From DASQHY01 sp036390175 (GTDB lineage: Bacteria; Acidobacteriota; Terriglobia; Acidiferrales; UBA7541), in contig DASWCG010000394.1 of the NCBI GenBank assembly GCA_036390175.1, positions 1 to 23,975 on the forward strand: 23,975 nucleotides of DNA. Reading direction: 5' to 3'. The notes under the pieces were generated by a model, which saw nothing but the letters and a program-made list of their open reading frames with translations, did no database searches and was not told the origin of the DNA. Each line of letters begins with the position of its first letter. The stretch's first letter is position 1. Both the position numbers and the translations under genes were made by a program. Positions 1-6,391 of the stretch are shown here, piece after piece.

Positions 1-7
1 CGCTTGT

Positions 8-94
8 GCCCGAGTGGCGGAATTGGCAGACGCGCCAGCTTCAGGAGCTGGTTCTCGCAAGGGAGTGGAGGTTCGAGTCCTCTCTCGGGCACCA
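8..94 (+). tRNA. tRNA-Leu (anticodon CAG), CCA end encoded
   Basis: Class II cloverleaf. The acceptor strands GCCCGAG (8-14) and CTCGGGC (84-90) pair fully, followed by discriminator A91 and an encoded CCA at 92-94. The anticodon stem CCAGC/GCTGG encloses the 7-nt loop TTCAGGA, giving anticodon CAG, which reads leucine codon CUG. A long variable arm, as expected for tRNA-Leu, precedes a T-arm with loop TTCGAGT. Its promoter lies outside the window. Confidence 0.96.
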
Positions 95-212
95 TAGATC
101 CCCAATGAGTTGCTCGTGATGGAGAGGCGCTTTGCCTGGCGCAGCTTCAGCCCGCCAAATTCACTAAGGCAGCCTTTCAATGCGAACAAGCACGCCGAGC
201 GGGCGGTCTGGC

Positions 213-240
213 GGGCGCGCCGTGATGCATTGGTGCGCCC
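213..240. other. GC-rich hairpin downstream of the porin gene
   Basis: The 9-bp stem GGGCGCGCC / GGTGCGCCC (one G-U pair) with a 10-nt loop sits about 30 bp beyond the porin stop codon. No T-run follows on either strand, so it is not a canonical intrinsic terminator. It could still stabilise the 3' end of the porin mRNA. The rest of 95-270 shows no gene. Confidence 0.3.
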
Positions 241-270
241 ACCAGGAGGAAGCACGTCCGAATCAGATTG

Positions 271-1863
271 TTAAAAATCGTAGGTTAAGCCGACGGAAGC
301 CCCCTTGTGTGTCAAGCCGGTGAAGGAGTTTCCGGCAGCGTCCTGGCGGTCAACAACGGCCCCGTGTCCGTTTGCACCCAGGTCGTAGTGGGCACCCTGA
401 TGATTCAACTGCGTCGCGAACACGAAATAGGCTGACATCCTTTTCTCTAAGAAGTGGTGCTTGTAACCTACGTCGATGAGGTTGGACTTGTTGTCGATGG
501 GCCCCGCAAGACCGATCAAGGTTCCGGGTTGATTGATCTGTCCGCCCGGGTCGCCGGGGGTCTTGCCCGCGTACGCCCAGCCGAAATTGAGGTCATCGGC
601 CGGCGTCATCTTCTGAGTGATGGCCAACCAAGTAGCGTTAGGCCGGGAGCGTTCATTGAAGGCAGGGACGGCGGGAGCGTAGCGCTTCAGTTTTTCATAG
701 AAGAAATTCGCCGTAGTACGTGTGGGTTTAAACTCGTACTGAGCACCCACTTTCCAGGCGCTTTCATCGGCGACACCGACAGATCCGGCCGGCGGGATGG
801 TCGGGTCCGCGATGGAGGCCAGTTCATCGCCCGTACGATTGACTTTGGCGTGATGCTCGTATGCGGTAAAGGCATAGAGCGGGCCGTGGGTATAAGTAAG
901 CACCGCACTCAATACGTTACCCCAGGCGCCGTCGTTGCAGGCCGGAGGCGGATTATTCCCCCCGGAGCAGATGGGTTCCGCGCGCGCGATGATGCTATTG
1001 TCGACCGCGCGGTTCTGCCCAGGGGACCACAGCACGCTCGCAAACAAGCCTTTGTGAGTGGGTGTTTCGTACCAAACCGCATGGGACTGACGAGTATTGA
1101 ACTCCGAGCGGTTGTCGCCACCGCTGTTGCCCATAATGCTTCTGCTATCGCCGATCGAGTTGATGAACGGATCCATCCTCGCCGTCGATCTTTTGTACGG
1201 AGCGTCTTCCTTGCCGATCTTGATCGCGCCCCAGTCGCCCCGCACCCCGACATAGGTGTCGCGCGAGCCCAAACCCTGCTTGACTTGCGCGTCCGAGGTC
1301 GGTCCGGGGGTCGCCGTAAAGGCAACCTCCGTCTCGATCTGGAATATGCCGGTCAGATAGGAGGTAAGCTTGCGCGAGCCGCGAACGCCGAAATAAGACA
1401 GGTTGCTCGAGGCCTGGGCCAGCCAGCCATTGTTGCCGACCGCGCCAAAGCGGTTAGCCAGGCCGTTGTCGACGTAGTCGAACGACACGTCGGCGTGGCC
1501 ATACACCTGCACCTCGCCGCCACCGACCGGAAACTTGAGCTCGGTAGGGGGTTTTTGCTGATCCTTGGGGGCGGCAGCCGTCGCAGCCTGGGCCGGTCCA
1601 ACTGAGGTCCCGGGCTGCACGGCGCTGACCTCCACGAGGCGAGGGGCGGTAGTTCCCTGCTGGTTGACCAGGAGCAGCCGCTGGATGGCGGCCTTCAGCT
1701 CCGCCACTTCCTGGCGCAACTGCTCAACCTCTTGCTTGGTTGCGCTCGAGGAAGCCGCTCTTGTCCCATCGTCCGCAGGCTTGTCGCCCGGGGCCTGGGC
1801 GAGCAGTACTGGCGCGACGAAAAACGGTACCAGAAGAATAAAACATCTCCTTAGTGAGCTCAT
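271..1863 (-). CDS. Outer-membrane porin of the Gram-negative general porin type
   Basis: A 530-residue protein expected to form a beta-barrel pore for small solutes in the outer membrane. Residues 1-22 are a clear Sec signal peptide (basic start, hydrophobic FILLVPFFVAPVLL, then AQA). Residues about 42-66 form a short coiled coil (KQEVEQLRQEVAELKAAI), as in porins that carry a periplasmic or trimerising helix. The barrel begins near residue 113 with a motif like VQVYGHADVSFDYV and ends in ...GLTYDF; a terminal Phe is the usual barrel-assembly signal. The start is supported by GGGGAGG at 1870-1876, 6 nt before the ATG. It is divergent from the FCD regulator and oxalate genes, and the two promoters share one palindrome, so I infer that it serves the same substrate. 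The family is clear; substrate specificity (oxalate or other small anions) is only an inference from context. Confidence 0.85.
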   Translation of the reverse strand: MSSLRRCFILLVPFFVAPVLLAQAPGDKPADDGTRAASSSATKQEVEQLRQEVAELKAAIQRLLLVNQQGTTAPRLVEVSAVQPGTSVGPAQAATAAAPKDQQKPPTELKFPVGGGEVQVYGHADVSFDYVDNGLANRFGAVGNNGWLAQASSNLSYFGVRGSRKLTSYLTGIFQIETEVAFTATPGPTSDAQVKQGLGSRDTYVGVRGDWGAIKIGKEDAPYKRSTARMDPFINSIGDSRSIMGNSGGDNRSEFNTRQSHAVWYETPTHKGLFASVLWSPGQNRAVDNSIIARAEPICSGGNNPPPACNDGAWGNVLSAVLTYTHGPLYAFTAYEHHAKVNRTGDELASIADPTIPPAGSVGVADESAWKVGAQYEFKPTRTTANFFYEKLKRYAPAVPAFNERSRPNATWLAITQKMTPADDLNFGWAYAGKTPGDPGGQINQPGTLIGLAGPIDNKSNLIDVGYKHHFLEKRMSAYFVFATQLNHQGAHYDLGANGHGAVVDRQDAAGNSFTGLTHKGASVGLTYDF

Positions 1864-1911
1864 GTTTTTCCTCCCCGGAAAGATTTGACGAAGTACGAAC
1901 GCGACGCCGCG

Positions 1912-1941
1912 CGTTTAGCACACTCGTCAAATGGGTGTCAA
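1912..1941 (-). promoter_or_regulatory. Promoter of the porin gene
   Basis: Reading the minus strand, a perfect -35 TTGACA (1936-1941) is followed after 18 nt by TAAACG (1912-1917). The latter is preceded by TGC, which resembles an extended -10. The -10 itself matches only 3 of 6 consensus bases. The predicted start gives a short leader ending in a good ribosome binding site. Confidence 0.5.
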
Positions 1942-1955
1942 GATTTTTCTTGACA
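1936..1955. promoter_or_regulatory. Palindrome joining two back-to-back -35 elements
   Basis: TGTCAAG-ATTTTT-CTTGACA is a perfect inverted repeat with 7-bp arms and a 6-bp centre. Each arm contains a consensus TTGACA, one facing the porin and one facing the regulator/oxalate operon. A protein bound here would control both directions at once. Confidence 0.6.
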
Positions 1956-1978
1956 GCCGGCCAACAAAGGTATAAATA
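1950..1978 (+). promoter_or_regulatory. Promoter of the regulator and oxalate operon
   Basis: The -35 TTGACA (1950-1955) is perfect. Downstream lies TATAAATA (1971-1978). Taking TATAAA as -10 gives a 15-bp spacer; taking TAAATA gives 17 bp. Transcription would start near 1983-1986, inside the inverted repeat described next. Confidence 0.55.
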
Positions 1979-1982
1979 TTTG

Positions 1983-2013
1983 TCCAGTTGGCCCAGTTAT
2001 CGGACCACCTGGA
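1983..2013. promoter_or_regulatory. Candidate operator of the FCD-family regulator
   Basis: The arms TCCAGTTGGCCC (1983-1994) and GGACCACCTGGA (2002-2013) are inverted repeats matching at 10 of 12 positions with a 7-bp centre. The site covers the predicted transcription start and lies 17 bp upstream of the regulator ATG. That position suits autorepression by the adjacent GntR/FadR-type protein, whose family binds short inverted repeats as dimers. Binding is inferred, not shown. Confidence 0.5.
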
Positions 2014-2030
2014 TTCCAAGGGGCGGCTTG

Positions 2031-2738
2031 ATGGCAATGGCAGCGGCCGAATTCGAAGCAGTCAAGAAGACCAAGGTGTACGAAAAAGTGGTCCAGCAGA
2101 TCCACGCCATGATCCGTGACGGCTTGCTCAATGCGGGCGACCGACTTCCTCCGGAGCGCGAACTGGCGGAGACGTTTCAAGTGAGCCGGAGTTCTCTGCG
2201 CGATGCCCTCCGCGCGCTCGAAGTGATGGGCCTTGTTCAGGCCCGCCAGGGAGAAGGAACCACTGTCCGGGATCTAACCGCTACTTCGCTGGTCAGTCCT
2301 CTGTCGGCCGTGCTTTCGGGAAAGCGCGAGCTCGTGAGCGAACTGCTGGATTTGCGGCAGATGCTTGAGCCGCCGCTTGCTGCGCGCGCCGCCAAGCACG
2401 CCACCGCCGAAGACCTTTCCCGCCTCGAAGACGTGCTGCGGCGCCAGAAAGAGAAAATTGATCGTGGCGAGTTGGCCATTGAAGAGGACTCCGAATTCCA
2501 TTACGCCATTGCCCGCGCCGCGAAGAACAGCGTCGTGCTGAAAGTTCTGGACTTGTTCATGGATCTTCTGCGGGAGAGCCGCGAGCGCTCCCTGCAAGTC
2601 GAAGGGCGCACGCAAAAATCGTTTGCGGGCCACCGCCGTATCCTCACGGCGATCTGCGGTCGAAATGCTTTGGCCGCCGAGCAGGCCATGCGCCGCCATA
2701 TTCAAGAGGTGGAACGGATTGTGTTGACGAAAATGTAG
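2031..2738 (+). CDS. GntR-family transcriptional regulator, FadR/FCD subfamily
   Basis: A 235-residue DNA-binding regulator that probably senses a carboxylate such as oxalate or a related acid. Residues about 15-82 are the GntR winged helix, with family hallmarks DRLPPEREL and SRSSLRDALRALE. Residues about 100-230 are the FCD ligand domain. D153 and H157 (in DSEFH), H201 (GHRRI) and H223 (RRHI) fit the metal-binding Asp/His set of this family, which often holds a carboxylate ligand. I chose ATG 2031 because AAGGGG (2018-2023) sits 7 nt upstream and residues before it have no family similarity; a second ATG at 2037 is possible. It is the first gene of the oxalate operon: its stop lies 16 nt before the next start, so it is probably autoregulated and co-transcribed. 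Confidence 0.9.
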   Translation: MAMAAAEFEAVKKTKVYEKVVQQIHAMIRDGLLNAGDRLPPERELAETFQVSRSSLRDALRALEVMGLVQARQGEGTTVRDLTATSLVSPLSAVLSGKRELVSELLDLRQMLEPPLAARAAKHATAEDLSRLEDVLRRQKEKIDRGELAIEEDSEFHYAIARAAKNSVVLKVLDLFMDLLRESRERSLQVEGRTQKSFAGHRRILTAICGRNALAAEQAMRRHIQEVERIVLTKM

Positions 2739-2754
2739 CGGGAAGGAGTTCCGA

Positions 2755-3927
2755 ATGGGCCGACTTTTTGCAGTGGAAATCATCTATCGGGGTATCTTCC
2801 AGAAAACCCTCGCGAAAAACATCAGCCGTGCCATCGTTCTGGCGGCGCACCACGAAGGGAAGCCGGGGATCTCCTTCGGGCGTTACGGCGACAGCCCCGA
2901 GCGCAACGGGATTCCCGCCAAGAGCTTCGCGATCGTCGCCACCGACGACATAACGCTCGAAGAGGGAATGGCAAAGTACGAGCCCAAGGAAGTTGATATC
3001 ACCATCGCCGTGGACGACACGCTCTGCAAGGGGGTGGAATCCTGGGCCTGGTACGGGCTGCAGCCCGTCAATCGACTGTTAAAACCGGGCGGCACGTTGA
3101 TTGTGACATCCAAAGAATCGCCGGAAAGCCTCATCGAACTGTGCCACCGCAAAGAGCACCCCTACAAGCTGGCCATTGTGAAGGGCACCCCCAGCTTCTC
3201 GGGCCTATGGGTTTACAAGGAAGACCACAGCGACGTGCGCATCCTGGGCGCCATTGCCAAGGTCCTGCCGGAGCTGTTCAGCCTGAAATCGGTTCAGGAA
3301 GCCATCCGCTCGGAGTGGAAGGATGAGCTGAAGACCACTTCGGCAGCGCGCTCCTACGAGCGCATCACCACGGTTACCGTGCGGCCGAACCAGGGCAATC
3401 CCGAAGAGCCCTATAAATTTGAGTTGCCCAAGTGGTCGGAGATGCGGGAAGGCGTCACCATTCCCGCCATTCCCCGGGGCCACCAGATGGAGAATTCGGC
3501 GACCCAGCAGGTGGGCGGCTTCCAGCCGGAGCGCAACCCCACGTTTAAGAAGTTCAGCACGCGCACCATGCGGCCGGTGGTGGACTTCGATACTTGCATC
3601 AAGTGCACGCTGTGCTGGCTGCAATGCCCGGATTCCTGCTTCGACGTCACGCCGGATGGCCTATACGACGCGAATATGCAGGCGTGCTGTGGATGTGGCG
3701 TTTGCGAGGCGGTGTGTCCGGTGAAGGATTGCGTCACCATGGTCAACGAAGTGGAGTTCCACGATAACGCGAGCCAGTGGGAGATGCGCAACAAGGATAA
3801 GGAAGGCTACAAGAAGTGGCTGCTGGAGAAGATCGAGCACCGCCCGGAACGGTCGCACGGCTTCCGTTACCGCGGGCAATATGAAGAGCAGGTCCCCGAA
3901 ATGCTGGAGATCGCTCGCGAAGGATAG
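2755..3927 (+). CDS. Oxalate oxidoreductase-type 2-oxoacid:ferredoxin oxidoreductase, fused gamma-delta subunit
   Basis: A 390-residue electron-transfer subunit. Residues about 1-190 are the gamma domain of the PFOR superfamily (RGIFQKTLAKNISRAI and PGGTLIVTSK regions). Residues about 190-270 are a linker, and residues 275-330 are a ferredoxin-like delta domain. Two [4Fe-4S] motifs are intact: C281, C284, C287, C291 and C311, C314, C317, C321, each CxxCxxCxxxCP. These would relay electrons from the thiamine-bound intermediate to external ferredoxin. The fused gamma-delta arrangement is known for the oxalate oxidoreductase of Moorella. A ribosome binding site GGAAGGAG (2741-2748) lies 6 nt before the ATG. 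The alpha subunit starts 24 nt after the stop. The protein looks longer than the Moorella subunit as I recall it (about 315), mainly from the linker and a C-terminal extension of about 60 residues. The general family is certain; the oxalate assignment rests on the alpha subunit and the transporter. Confidence 0.85.
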   Translation: MGRLFAVEIIYRGIFQKTLAKNISRAIVLAAHHEGKPGISFGRYGDSPERNGIPAKSFAIVATDDITLEEGMAKYEPKEVDITIAVDDTLCKGVESWAWYGLQPVNRLLKPGGTLIVTSKESPESLIELCHRKEHPYKLAIVKGTPSFSGLWVYKEDHSDVRILGAIAKVLPELFSLKSVQEAIRSEWKDELKTTSAARSYERITTVTVRPNQGNPEEPYKFELPKWSEMREGVTIPAIPRGHQMENSATQQVGGFQPERNPTFKKFSTRTMRPVVDFDTCIKCTLCWLQCPDSCFDVTPDGLYDANMQACCGCGVCEAVCPVKDCVTMVNEVEFHDNASQWEMRNKDKEGYKKWLLEKIEHRPERSHGFRYRGQYEEQVPEMLEIAREG

Positions 3928-3951
3928 AATTCGGAAAGAGGGAGATCGGTT

Positions 3952-5172
3952 ATGACACCTGTTGCAACAGTCGAGCAAGAGCTTGAGAAGACGGCCCTGA
4001 TCACCGGAAGCGAAGCCATCGCGGTGGCTTGCAAGCTGGCCGACGTGGACGTGATCACGGCTTATCCGATTCGTCCCTACGACACGGTGATGCAGTACGT
4101 CGCCAAGCAGGTGGCCAACGGCGAGCACGATTGCGAGTACATCGTGGCGGAGAGCGAACACTCGCAGTTCGAGATCGTGAAACACGCCTCGGCGGTGGGG
4201 GCACGCGTGTTCTGCGGCAGCAGCGGCGTGGGTTGGATGTACGCGTTCGAGGCGCTGACCGTGACCCCAAGCTTGCGCATTCCCATGGTGGCTATGGTGG
4301 GCAACCGGGCGCTGGACGACCCCGGGGCCTTCGGCGTGGAGCACAATGACGCGCTGGCGGTGCGCGACCTGGGCTGGCAGCTCGTGTGGGTGGACAGCCC
4401 CCAGGAGGCGTTGGATACGGCGCTGATCGCCTATCGGGTTGCGGAAGACCGGCGCGTCTTTCTGCCGTGTGCGGTTAGTTGCGACGGCGCTTTCCTGACG
4501 CACTCTCAGGCGCTGGTCAAGATCCCGGCGAAGGAAAAGGTGGATGCGTTCCTGCCCCGCTACAATCGCGGCGAGTTGCTGCTTCATCCCGACAATCCCA
4601 TCACCGTAGCACCCCAGGTAAACGAAGACTGGCTGATGGAGATTCGTCGGCAGACCGCGGGGGCGATGGAGCGCGCCTACACCGTCATCCCCGAAGTCTA
4701 CGCTCAGTTCGAGAAGGTCTTCGGCCGCCATTATGGAAATCCGTTCTTCGAGGAATTCGAGACCGAGGACGCGGAGATCGTTTTGGTGGGCATGGGGACG
4801 CTCTCGACGCCGGTGAAAGTGGCCATCCGGGCGATGCGTAAGGAAGGGAAGAAAGTCGGGTTTGTGCGCGTGCGCTGGTTCCGGCCGTTTGCGGCCGAGG
4901 AGCTGGCCAAATGCCTGGGACGGTTTTCCGCAGTGGGGATCATCGACCGCGATTTCTCCCTCGGCTCGCCGTATCTGAGCGGTGTCCTGGCCACTGAGGT
5001 GCGCGCGGCGATGTATCCGACTGCGAAGCGGCCGCCGATGCTGGACTTCATCTGCGGCTTGGGCGGGCGCGAAGTTACCGTGCCCGCCGTGAGGCAGATG
5101 AGCGATATGGTGTATCAGGCGGCGGCGGGAAAACCGCAACCGTTGACCCAGTGGATCGGGCTGCGCGAATAG
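3952..5172 (+). CDS. Oxalate oxidoreductase-type alpha subunit (pyruvate:ferredoxin oxidoreductase superfamily)
   Basis: A 406-residue subunit carrying the pyrimidine-binding domain I (about 1-250) and domain II (about 265-400) of 2-oxoacid:ferredoxin oxidoreductases. The substrate-binding motif, normally YPITP in pyruvate enzymes, is here YPIRPYD, with Arg41 in place of Thr. A second signature is NRALDDPGAF, giving R119, D122 and F127. From memory, the Moorella oxalate oxidoreductase uses R31, R109, D112 and F117; a constant offset of 10 fits all four. Extra arginines suit a dianionic substrate such as oxalate. A ribosome binding site GAGGGAG (3938-3944) is 7 nt before the ATG. It sits between the gamma-delta and beta genes, as expected for a complete enzyme that converts oxalate to 2 CO2 and reduces ferredoxin. 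The family is certain; oxalate specificity is strong but inferred. Confidence 0.85.
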   Translation: MTPVATVEQELEKTALITGSEAIAVACKLADVDVITAYPIRPYDTVMQYVAKQVANGEHDCEYIVAESEHSQFEIVKHASAVGARVFCGSSGVGWMYAFEALTVTPSLRIPMVAMVGNRALDDPGAFGVEHNDALAVRDLGWQLVWVDSPQEALDTALIAYRVAEDRRVFLPCAVSCDGAFLTHSQALVKIPAKEKVDAFLPRYNRGELLLHPDNPITVAPQVNEDWLMEIRRQTAGAMERAYTVIPEVYAQFEKVFGRHYGNPFFEEFETEDAEIVLVGMGTLSTPVKVAIRAMRKEGKKVGFVRVRWFRPFAAEELAKCLGRFSAVGIIDRDFSLGSPYLSGVLATEVRAAMYPTAKRPPMLDFICGLGGREVTVPAVRQMSDMVYQAAAGKPQPLTQWIGLRE

Positions 5173-5220
5173 CGGTCCGTTCCCTGGAAAGTTTCAACTG
5201 CGAAAGAGGAGGGTAGATAA

Positions 5221-6246
5221 ATGGCCACCTTTGTAGACGTTCAGCCCACGCAGATCTTGGACCCCATCAAAGGGGTGAAGAAGATCCCGCTCGAGGAGTT
5301 CTTCACTTCGGGCCACCGCACGTGCCAGGGCTGCGAGTCGGCCTTGGTGATGAAAATGATGGCCAAGGCGGCGGGCCCCCGCACCATCGTGCTTGGCAGC
5401 ACCGGATGCATGTATGTGGCGAATACCACCTACTACAGCACGTCTTGGGTCGTACCCTGGATGCACACGCAACTGGGGAGCAGCGGGTCCGCAGCCATGG
5501 GCACCGCGGCGGGCCTGAAAGCGCTGATGCGCAAGGGCAAGATCAAGGACGAACCAATTAATGTGATCGCGTTTTGCGGCGACGGCGGCGGGGCGGACAT
5601 GGGTCTGTCGGCTATTTCGGCAGCTCTCACCCATCCCGACTACAACCTCCTCATCCTGATGTACGACAACGAATCTTACGCCAACACCGACATCCAGCTT
5701 TCCGGCAGCACGCCCTACGGCGCGCACACCACATTCAGCCCGCCCGGGAAAATGAAGCGCATCATGCACCACCGCTGGAAGAAGAATATGGCCGGCATGC
5801 TGGCGGCGGGCCACCCAACGTGCAAATACATCGCGACGGTGTGCATGTCCTACCCTCTGCCGGCGATGAACTGCGTGCGCAAGGCCCTTTCCATTGGCGG
5901 TCCCACGTTCATTCATTCGCTTGATCCTTGCCCGAAGGGATGGGATTATGACCCCTTCCTTTCCCACGAAATGGGTGAACTGGCGGTCACCACGGGAGTC
6001 TGGCCGCTCTACGAGGTGGAAGAAGGAGTGGTAAGACTATATGGCAAGACAAAGGAAATCGCCGAAGGCCGGTACCGTCGGCTACCCGTGCGCGATTACC
6101 TGCTCAAGCAGGGGCGATTCGCCCATTTCAAGGATGAAGATATCGACTACTTCCAGAGTAAGGTTGACGAGATGTGGGAGAAGTGGCTGATTCCGGGTGT
6201 GATCCCCTTCATGAAAGAGGTGGAAGCCGAGAAAACACTCGCCTAA
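5221..6246 (+). CDS. Oxalate oxidoreductase-type beta subunit, thiamine diphosphate-binding
   Basis: A 341-residue catalytic subunit of the 2-oxoacid:ferredoxin oxidoreductase. The thiamine diphosphate/Mg motif is visible as GDGGGADMG (residues 120-128) followed by YDNESYANT (148-156), where D121 and N150 are the expected metal ligands. C35 and C38 (CQGC), C63 (STGCMY) and C208 (ATVCMS) match the four cysteines that hold the proximal [4Fe-4S] cluster. AGAGGAGGG (5205-5213) precedes the ATG. The gap from the alpha gene is 48 nt. With the alpha and gamma-delta genes this completes one enzyme; no extra subunit is seen. The next gene, the transporter, follows after 145 nt and may have its own promoter. 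Confidence 0.87.
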   Translation: MATFVDVQPTQILDPIKGVKKIPLEEFFTSGHRTCQGCESALVMKMMAKAAGPRTIVLGSTGCMYVANTTYYSTSWVVPWMHTQLGSSGSAAMGTAAGLKALMRKGKIKDEPINVIAFCGDGGGADMGLSAISAALTHPDYNLLILMYDNESYANTDIQLSGSTPYGAHTTFSPPGKMKRIMHHRWKKNMAGMLAAGHPTCKYIATVCMSYPLPAMNCVRKALSIGGPTFIHSLDPCPKGWDYDPFLSHEMGELAVTTGVWPLYEVEEGVVRLYGKTKEIAEGRYRRLPVRDYLLKQGRFAHFKDEDIDYFQSKVDEMWEKWLIPGVIPFMKEVEAEKTLA

Positions 6247-6314
6247 TCGGAAAGTGCAAAGAACTGGCACGACGGCCCGCTCCTCACATCTTCGTGACTT
6301 TCACAGGGGTGAGA

Positions 6315-6344
6315 TTGACACGAGGACTTGGAAGAGCGTAGATT
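6315..6344 (+). promoter_or_regulatory. Possible internal promoter before the transporter gene
   Basis: A perfect -35 TTGACA (6315-6320) is followed after 18 nt by TAGATT (6339-6344), which matches 4 of 6 bases of the -10 consensus. It lies in the 145-nt gap between the beta subunit and the transporter. The transporter could thus be transcribed separately as well as by read-through. Confidence 0.35.
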
Positions 6345-6391
6345 TCCCCGGGTTGTCCTATCCTCTGACGAATTCTTGAGGAGGTGTAACC

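Noticed and set aside
454..1605. Long plus-strand open frame over the porin gene
   Set aside because: It is antisense to a gene with a signal peptide, ribosome site and porin motifs; its product is Arg/Gly-rich with no domain.
1854..2030. An upstream start that would add 59 residues to the FCD regulator
   Set aside because: The extension runs through both promoters and the candidate operator and has no family similarity; ATG 2031 has a ribosome site.
3661..5139. A 492-codon minus-strand frame over the oxidoreductase genes
   Set aside because: It crosses two well-supported genes, is His/Arg-rich and has no family features; a codon-bias shadow.
3952..5172. Plain pyruvate:ferredoxin oxidoreductase
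   Set aside because: The family is right, but YPIRP, the extra arginine loop and the OxlT-like neighbour point to oxalate; kept only as an alternative.
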